A stretch of 29,675 bases of DNA from Rubrobacter sp. Lineage in GTDB: Bacteria; Actinomycetota; Rubrobacteria; Rubrobacterales; Rubrobacteraceae. The notes under the pieces are model-generated. The model was not told where the DNA came from and ran no database searches. It saw only the letters and a program-made list of their open reading frames with translations. The stretch's first letter is position 1; the number at the start of each line of letters is the position of its first letter. Of the stretch, positions 25,144-29,675 are shown in pieces. Both the position numbers and the translations under genes were made by a program. The stretch covers positions 1-29,675 of the forward strand of contig JADDPY010000693.1 of assembly GCA_016781635.1 (NCBI GenBank), given 5' to 3'.

Positions 25144-26742
25144 CTACGGGCGGTACTGCCCGTATACCTCCCGCAGGGTATCCGAGACCTCGCCCAAGGT
25201 CGCGAGGTTTTGGAGAGCCTCCTTCATCGGATACAGCAGGTTGTCCGTGCCCTCCGCAGCCTTTCTGAGGTCAGCCAGAGAGGACTCGACGGCTTTGGAG
25301 TCGCGGCTCTCCTTGAGCTCGGCGAGGCGCTCGGTCTGCTGGTCCTGGATTGTCTCGTCGGCGGAGTGCAGGTCCATCTCCGGATCGTCGTCGGTCTCGT
25401 AGCGGTTCACGCCGACGATGATGCGCTCCTCCTTCTCCACCTCGCGCTGGTAGCGGTAGGCGGCCTCCTCGATCTCGCGCTGCATGTAGCGCTCCTCGAT
25501 GGCCTTCACGGAGCCGCCTATCTCGTCGATCTGGCGGATGTAGGCCCATGCCTCCTCTTCGACGGCGTCGGTGAGGGATTCTACGTAGTAGGAGCCCGCC
25601 AGGGGATCGGCAGTTTCTGTCACGCCGCCCTCGCTGGCGAGGATTTGCTGCGTCCTGAGCGCGATCCCCGCGCTCTTCTCCGTGGGGAGCGCAAGCGCCT
25701 CGTCGAAGGCGTTGGTGTGCAAGCTCTGGGTGCCTCCGAGGATCGCCGAGAGCGCCTGGACGGTCGTACGCACGATGTTGTTCTCGGCCTGCTGGGCGGT
25801 GAGCGACGAACCCGCGGTCTGGCTGTGGAAGCGAAGCTTGAGGCTTTTCTCTTCCGTAACGCCGAAGCGCTCCTTCATGATCTTCGCCCACATCCTCCTC
25901 GCCGCCCGGTACTTGGCGACCTCCTGGAAGAGGTCGTTGTGCGCGTTGAAGAAGAACGAGAGGCGCGGCGCAAACTCCTCGACTTCTAGGCCGGCCCTCG
26001 TGGCGGCCTCGACGTAGGCGATAGCGTTCGAGAGGGTAAACGCGAGCTCCTGGACCGCCGTCGAGCCCGCCTCGCGGATGTGGTATCCGGAGATGGAGAT
26101 CGTATTCCAGCGCGGAAGCTCACGAGCGCAGTAGGCGAACATGTCCGTCGTAATCCTCATGGAGGGCTCGGGCGGGTAGATGTACGTCCCGCGCGCCAGG
26201 TACTCCTTGAGGATGTCGTTCTGCGTCGTGCCGGTCACGCTCCTGGCTTCGGCCCCCTGCTCCTCGGCGACGAGGCCGTAAAGGAGGAGCAGGGTCGAGG
26301 CGGTCGCGTTGATCGTCATGGAGGTCGAGACGTCCTTGAGGGGTATGCCGTCGAAGAGCTCGCGCATGTCGAGCAGGGAGTCGATGGCGACCCCGACCTT
26401 GCCGACCTCGCCCAGGGCCAGGGGATGGTCCGAGTCGCGGCCCATCTGGGTGGGCAGGTCGAAGGCGACGGAGAGGCCGGTCTGGCCCTGCTCGGTGAGG
26501 TACTTGAAGCGCTGGTTTGTTTCTTTGGCGGTCCCGAATCCAGCGTACTGGCGCATGGTCCAGGGGCGTCCCCGGTACATCGAGGGGTAGACGCCGCGGG
26601 TGTAGGGGTACTCGCCGGGGTCGCCGAGCTTCTCGGAATATTCGGAACTATCGAAGTCTACTGGTCCGTAGACCGGCTTCACCTCGATCCCGGACTCCGT
26701 CCGGCTCGTCTCGTCCCGGCCCTGGCGCTTCTCGGTGTCCAC
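25144..26742 (-). CDS. Methylmalonyl-CoA mutase, large (catalytic) subunit
   Basis: Adenosylcobalamin-dependent interconversion of (R)-methylmalonyl-CoA and succinyl-CoA. 532 residues covering the TIM barrel only; the protein ends at [16 protein letters not shown], so the B12-binding DxHxxG domain must be a separate small subunit outside this window. Specificity residues match the Propionibacterium enzyme with a constant offset of 23: Y66 (RQYAGF, Y89), R184 (EYLAR, R207) and H221 ([10 protein letters not shown]244). Y and R here, not F and Q, argue for methylmalonyl-CoA and against isobutyryl-CoA mutase. I start at GTG 26742, which has GAGGAGGGG upstream; a longer reading to 26859 runs back into the epimerase gene. 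Gap to epimerase stop: 13 bp. Confidence 0.93.
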   Translation of the reverse strand: MDTEKRQGRDETSRTESGIEVKPVYGPVDFDSSEYSEKLGDPGEYPYTRGVYPSMYRGRPWTMRQYAGFGTAKETNQRFKYLTEQGQTGLSVAFDLPTQMGRDSDHPLALGEVGKVGVAIDSLLDMRELFDGIPLKDVSTSMTINATASTLLLLYGLVAEEQGAEARSVTGTTQNDILKEYLARGTYIYPPEPSMRITTDMFAYCARELPRWNTISISGYHIREAGSTAVQELAFTLSNAIAYVEAATRAGLEVEEFAPRLSFFFNAHNDLFQEVAKYRAARRMWAKIMKERFGVTEEKSLKLRFHSQTAGSSLTAQQAENNIVRTTVQALSAILGGTQSLHTNAFDEALALPTEKSAGIALRTQQILASEGGVTETADPLAGSYYVESLTDAVEEEAWAYIRQIDEIGGSVKAIEERYMQREIEEAAYRYQREVEKEERIIVGVNRYETDDDPEMDLHSADETIQDQQTERLAELKESRDSKAVESSLADLRKAAEGTDNLLYPMKEALQNLATLGEVSDTLREVYGQYRP

Positions 26743-26755
26743 CCTTGCCCCTCCT

Positions 26756-27163
26756 CTATCCCTTCGGTCTTTCGACGAGCTCCGTGAGGACCCCGAAGGC
26801 CTCGCGAGGGTGGACGAAAGCCATCCTACTTCCCCCGGCCCCCACCCTGGGCTTCTCATCTATAAGCTCGACACCGCCCTCTTTGAGCTCCTTTAAGGCG
26901 GCCGTAATATCCTCGACTTCGAAGGCGACGTGGTGAAAACCAGGGCCGCGCTTGCCGAGGAATTTTCCGACCGGAGAATCCTCGCGGGTCGGCTCCAGAA
27001 GTTCGATCTTGGACTCCCCAACGCGGAACATCATCGCTCGTATGCCCTGCTCGGCGACCTCTTCGGGCTCGCCGGTCTTGACGCCGAAGCGTTCCACGTA
27101 GAACCGGGCCGCCGCCTCCAGATTCTCGACCGCGTAGCCGAGGTGTTCTATCTTCTCGAGCAA
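26756..27163 (-). CDS. mce: Methylmalonyl-CoA epimerase
   Basis: Converts (S)- to (R)-methylmalonyl-CoA, supplying the adjacent mutase. 135 residues, vicinal oxygen chelate fold, two beta-alpha-beta modules. Metal ligand candidates: H7 (IEHLGYAV), E54 (SKIELLEP), H77/H78 (GFHHVAFEV) and E128 (VLTELVE). TTG start at the family N-terminus with GAGGAGAGG just upstream. The pair supports degradation of odd-chain fatty acids, Val/Ile or propionate to succinyl-CoA. Confidence 0.95.
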   Translation of the reverse strand: MLEKIEHLGYAVENLEAAARFYVERFGVKTGEPEEVAEQGIRAMMFRVGESKIELLEPTREDSPVGKFLGKRGPGFHHVAFEVEDITAALKELKEGGVELIDEKPRVGAGGSRMAFVHPREAFGVLTELVERPKG

Positions 27164-27220
27164 GCCTCTCCTCTCTTATATCGAATTCTATTCCATCGAC
27201 GCCGGGCACACCGACTCCCT

Positions 27221-27240
27221 CGAACCGGTTCGGCTATACA
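27221..27240 (+). promoter_or_regulatory. Palindrome beside a -10 box upstream of the DUF2630 gene
   Basis: CGAACCGGTTCG (27221-27232) is a perfect 12-bp palindrome, two bases from TATACA (27235-27240), a likely -10. Its position in the spacer would suit a repressor or activator dimer. No clear -35. Confidence 0.35.
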
Positions 27241-27281
27241 CTGCGTCGCACGAGCGATGCGAACGACAGAAGGAGAAGAAG

Positions 27282-27524
27282 ATGGCGAAAAGCATGATGC
27301 AGAGGATCCAGGAGCTCTCCAAGCGCAAGGAGGACCTCGTCGCCCGCGAGGCTACGCACCACGCGACAGATCAAGACCGCGAGGCCCTTTCGCGACTCGA
27401 CCACGACCTGCAAGTCCTGTGGGACCTCAGGCGTAGGGAGCTTGCGGGAGAAGAGGTCTCGCTGGACGAGGACTACTTCGACCGCTACACCGTGGAGCCC
27501 GGCGACGACGCCCCGGGCAGTTAA
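27282..27524 (+). CDS. DUF2630 family protein
   Basis: 80-residue helical protein of a small uncharacterised family found mostly in Actinomycetota. The characteristic layout is present: QRIQELSKRKEDLVARE, DREALSRLDHDLQVLWDLRRREL, then an acidic tail. Probably a helical hairpin. ATG start with AGAAGGAG 6-8 nt upstream. Single-gene unit, convergent with the next gene. Confidence 0.85.
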   Translation: MAKSMMQRIQELSKRKEDLVAREATHHATDQDREALSRLDHDLQVLWDLRRRELAGEEVSLDEDYFDRYTVEPGDDAPGS

Positions 27525-27539
27525 GGGGCCAGTCCTCCC

Positions 27540-27773
27540 CTAGTAACCGCTGATATTCGGGTTGTCGGAGACCTCGGCCCACTCGGCAACCCCGGAGGCC
27601 TTTTGCAGCACCTTGACGAACTCGTGCAGGTCGTCCTCGCTGAAGTTCTCCCGTCCGGCCTCCGGCACGAAGGTCAGGGTCCTACCGTCGGCGTACTGAA
27701 CCACTACCTCGCTTAGCCTGAACACGGACGAGTTTCCGTCCTGTATATCGCGCTGCCTGATGATGCCGTGCAT
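27540..27773 (-). CDS. Small unknown protein, 77 residues
   Basis: Not recognised. Beta-rich first half (SSVFRLSEVVVQYADGRTLTFVPEAG) and a helical second half (EDDLHEFVKVLQKASG), ending NPNISGY. ATG start, AAAGGAAGG 5 nt upstream. Seventeen bp after the 74-residue gene, so the two are probably one operon. Stop lies 15 bp from the convergent DUF2630 gene. Confidence 0.75.
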   Translation of the reverse strand: MHGIIRQRDIQDGNSSVFRLSEVVVQYADGRTLTFVPEAGRENFSEDDLHEFVKVLQKASGVAEWAEVSDNPNISGY

Positions 27774-27790
27774 AAAACCTTCCTTTTCCT

Positions 27791-28015
27791 CTACCGGTTC
27801 TGCAGGTCTAGTTGGCTAGAAATGGAGTCCAGGTACGTGGCCGCCTGGCTGAGTTCGTAGGCGCCGAACTCGTCGCGTATGCGCGGCTTCAGCGTTTCAT
27901 GGTCACCGGTATCGAGCCGCAGGACGATCTCCTTGATCCCGTTGGGGTCCAGGCCGCTCCCCATTTGTAACGGGCTGCCCCTCCATTCCCCGGTCCTTTT
28001 TGCCTCCTCGGACAT
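27791..28015 (-). CDS. Small unknown protein, 74 residues
   Basis: Not recognised. Disordered N-terminus with GEWRGSPLQMGSGLDPNGI, then a strand (KEIVLRLDTGDHETL) and two helices (IRDEFGAYELSQAATYLDSISSQ). ATG start with a perfect AAGGAGGT 4 nt upstream, the best ribosome site in the area. First gene of a two-gene set with the 77-residue protein. Confidence 0.75.
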   Translation of the reverse strand: MSEEAKRTGEWRGSPLQMGSGLDPNGIKEIVLRLDTGDHETLKPRIRDEFGAYELSQAATYLDSISSQLDLQNR

Positions 28016-28084
28016 CCGACCTCCTTGTGTCTCGCGTGTCTTCGAATGGCGTCAACTATACCCGAGCGAGCAGCTTGAGGATCA

Positions 28085-28777
28085 TCAGAACGGCCACAAG
28101 GGAGCCGCGGCGACGAGTAGGGGGGCGATGAGGAGCGCGGGGAGCAGGTTCGCCACACGCATCTCCTTGAGCTCCAGCAGGATTAAACCAAGCCCCAGGA
28201 TCAAAACGCCCCCCGTAGCGGTCGTCGCCAGGATCATCGGCTCCGTCACTACCCCTTCCAAAAGACCGGCCGAGAGCGTGAGCGTCCCTTGGACCACGAG
28301 CACGGTCCCCGCAGAGAGCAAGACCCCCCACCCGAGGACCGAGGCGAAGGAGAGCGCGGCGACGAAATCGAGCGCGCTCTTCAACGCGAGGAGGCCGTAG
28401 TCGCCCGAGAGGCCATCCTCCAGGCTGCCCAGGATGGTCAGGGGACCCACGCAGAAGAGCAGGCTGGTCGTTACGAAGGCCCGGCTCACCGGGCTATCGC
28501 CCTTCGAGAAGCGCCTCTCCAAAGCATCACCGAAGCGCTTGAAGGTGCCGTCGATCTCCAAAAGCTCCCCGATTACCAGACCCGATATCACCGCGACGAG
28601 CGGCACCAGCGGGTTATCGAATTGAAGGAAGCTCTGGATGCCGACGAGGAGCGTGACGATCCCGATGGCTTGCATGGCCGTCTCTCGCATCTTCTCGGGG
28701 AGCTGGGCTCCGGCGAGCGTGCCTATCCCCCCGCCGACCAACACGGCGACGACGTTTATCCCGGTCCCGACTCCCAA
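28085..28777 (-). CDS. DUF554 family integral membrane protein
   Basis: 230 residues, about six to seven hydrophobic segments, function unknown (sometimes annotated as a possible transporter). Family landmarks: GTGINVVAVLVGGGIGTLAG at the N-terminus, NPLVPLVAVISGLVIGELLEIDG, VTTSLLFCVGPLTILGSLEDGL, SALDFVAALSFASVLG and VVQGTLTLSAG. I choose TTG 28777 because homologues begin just before G-x-x-V-N-V; a longer reading from 28876 adds a low-complexity Arg/Gly leader. No Shine-Dalgarno, but TATACT at 28793-28788 would put the transcript start within a few bases of this TTG, so the message may be leaderless. Confidence 0.85.
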   Translation of the reverse strand: MGVGTGINVVAVLVGGGIGTLAGAQLPEKMRETAMQAIGIVTLLVGIQSFLQFDNPLVPLVAVISGLVIGELLEIDGTFKRFGDALERRFSKGDSPVSRAFVTTSLLFCVGPLTILGSLEDGLSGDYGLLALKSALDFVAALSFASVLGWGVLLSAGTVLVVQGTLTLSAGLLEGVVTEPMILATTATGGVLILGLGLILLELKEMRVANLLPALLIAPLLVAAAPLWPF

Positions 28778-28793
28778 AGCAGGGCGAAGTATA

Positions 28794-29152
28794 AGGCAAC
28801 CCCGAAGGGAACACCCCCGCCCACGCTCGCGTGACCAGGGAATCCGTGGCCACGCTCCGCCCGGTCTAAGCTTCATAGTAAGAACAACAATGCCGCGTTC
28901 GGGCCCTACTCTGTCCTCGAGCGCCGGGCTAGACGGCGTTGCGGCAACGTCGATAACGTCGGTGCCGGTCAGCAGCCGGCGTCACCCCATCTCCACCGAA
29001 AGCCCCGCCTCCATCCCCGCCAATACCGCAGTCAACTGCGGAGGCAGCGTCACTGTAGACGTGCCACCGTAAGTCGCGGCGTAGCCCGTCTCCGTTGAGG
29101 TTCTGCGCCTCCTGTTGACCCCAGGTACCGGTTGATGGAGCGGGCACCTCTA
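28794..29152. other. Intergenic stretch upstream of the DUF554 gene
   Basis: No gene supported. A perfect CCGCAGT/ACTGCGG inverted repeat lies at 29026-29041. The overlapping reading frames here lack ribosome sites and motifs. Confidence 0.35.
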
Positions 29153-29290
29153 CTACAAAAGGTAGGCGGCGATCAGGAGAACCCCCACCGTGGGAACGGC
29201 GCCCAGGAACATGCTTCCCGAAAGCAAGGCGAAGCCTGAGCCCAACATCAGTGCGGCCACGCCCACGAAAGCCCAGCGAAACATCCTCAT
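29153..29290 (-). CDS. 45-residue membrane protein
   Basis: A short ORF opening [10 protein letters not shown] with two hydrophobic stretches ([13 protein letters not shown] and [15 protein letters not shown]) separated by SGSMFLG. Positive N-terminus and two likely helices make a small hairpin membrane protein. ATG at 29290 (or 29284) with CGGAGGTG upstream. It sits divergent from sucC, 172 bp between starts. Function unknown. Confidence 0.55.
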   Translation of the reverse strand: MRMFRWAFVGVAALMLGSGFALLSGSMFLGAVPTVGVLLIAAYLL

Positions 29291-29420
29291 GTGGCACCTC
29301 CGAGAGTCCTGCGGGCCCGAACGGTACGGCCCGCCTCTGCGCGACCGTATCCGCGATCATTGGGGCTGGCAAGAGACGTCGCGGGCCGATCCGGGCCGAA
29401 AAACCGGCTCAGACCATCTG

Positions 29421-29426
29421 TATAAT
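29421..29426 (+). promoter_or_regulatory. -10 box of sucC
   Basis: A perfect TATAAT 36 bp before the TTG start; the -35 region (CGAAAA) is weak. Confidence 0.5.
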
Positions 29427-29462
29427 GCCGGGTGTTATGGCGGGTTTCGCGGGGAGTTGATC

Positions 29463-29675
29463 TTGGATCTCTACGAGCATCAAGGCAAGGAACTGCTGCG
29501 GCAGTACGGCATAGAAACGCTGGAGGGCATCGTGGCCACGACGCCGGAGGAAGCCCGGGAGGCTGCCGAGAAGCTCGGCGGTACCGTGGCGGTCAAGGCG
29601 CAGGTCCTCACCGGCGGGCGCGGCAAGGCCGGCGGCATCAAGGTAGTAAACAACCCGGACGAGGCGCGGGACGCG
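29463..29675 (+). CDS. sucC: Succinyl-CoA synthetase beta subunit, partial (cut by window end)
   Basis: ADP/GDP-forming succinate--CoA ligase, TCA cycle. The first 71 residues show the ATP-grasp N-terminus: (M)[50 protein letters not shown] start with GGGGAG 6 nt upstream. The gene continues beyond the window, presumably into sucD. Confidence 0.96.
   Translation, partial: MDLYEHQGKELLRQYGIETLEGIVATTPEEAREAAEKLGGTVAVKAQVLTGGRGKAGGIKVVNNPDEARDA

Noticed and set aside
25144..26859. Longer mutase reading starting at 26859
   Set aside because: Its first 39 codons lie over the epimerase end; a GTG with strong Shine-Dalgarno at 26742 fits better.
27164..27281. Possible cobalamin riboswitch near the mutase/epimerase genes
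   Set aside because: The epimerase leader is too short and lacks the B12-box; nothing supports it.
28929..29372. 147-codon minus-strand reading near sucC
   Set aside because: Overlaps the better-supported 45-residue membrane ORF; Arg/Gly-rich shadow composition.

Overview
The window is high-GC bacterial chromosome, most likely from Rubrobacter or a close relative (Actinomycetota, Rubrobacterales). The clues are dense unidirectional operons, frequent GTG and TTG starts, a DUF2630 gene, a Yip1 remnant and rRNA/tRNA-synthetase gene order of the infC-rpmI-rplT type. The genus is inferred from style, not from a search. I see no prophage, CRISPR array or intact insertion sequence; this looks like core and near-core chromosome.

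Region 1 (1-10021, minus strand) is a translation block read right to left: tRNA-Gly, tRNA-Cys, tRNA-Val, thrS, infC, rpmI, rplT, then a two-gene potassium uptake system (KtrB/TrkH-type channel and KtrA/TrkA-type RCK regulator), a SpoU-family RNA methyltransferase, pheS and pheT. From rplT to pheT the gaps are 4-27 bp, so potassium uptake appears co-transcribed with the phenylalanyl-tRNA synthetase. The infC leader holds a good promoter, a nested hairpin, and a conserved IF3 N-terminus with no ATG/GTG/TTG start.

Region 2 (10114-13911, minus) carries isocitrate dehydrogenase followed by sqdB, an SqdX-like glycosyltransferase and a GtrA membrane protein. Together these look like a complete route to the sulfolipid SQDG in a probably non-photosynthetic organism.

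Region 3 (13924-18470) has a decayed Yip1-family gene, an orphan 361-residue coiled-coil protein, a 66-residue protein divergent from a geranylgeranyl-reductase-family flavoprotein, a metallo-beta-lactamase-fold hydrolase with an altered metal motif, and a 30-residue arginine-rich small ORF.

Region 4 (18500-22109) has a nitroreductase, malate dehydrogenase with a 17-bp hairpin terminator, a MaoC-type hydratase, and an Mrp Fe-S carrier ATPase.

Region 5 (22110-25143) holds a 380-bp unassigned gap and a secreted S8 subtilase whose propeptide region is frameshifted at a run of four A.

Region 6 (25144-29675) has methylmalonyl-CoA mutase (catalytic subunit only) with methylmalonyl-CoA epimerase, a DUF2630 gene, two small unknown proteins, a DUF554 membrane protein, a 45-residue membrane ORF and the start of sucC. 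Idh, mdh, sucC and the mutase/epimerase pair give the window a TCA-cycle/propionate theme: the mutase feeds succinyl-CoA to the step SucC catalyses.
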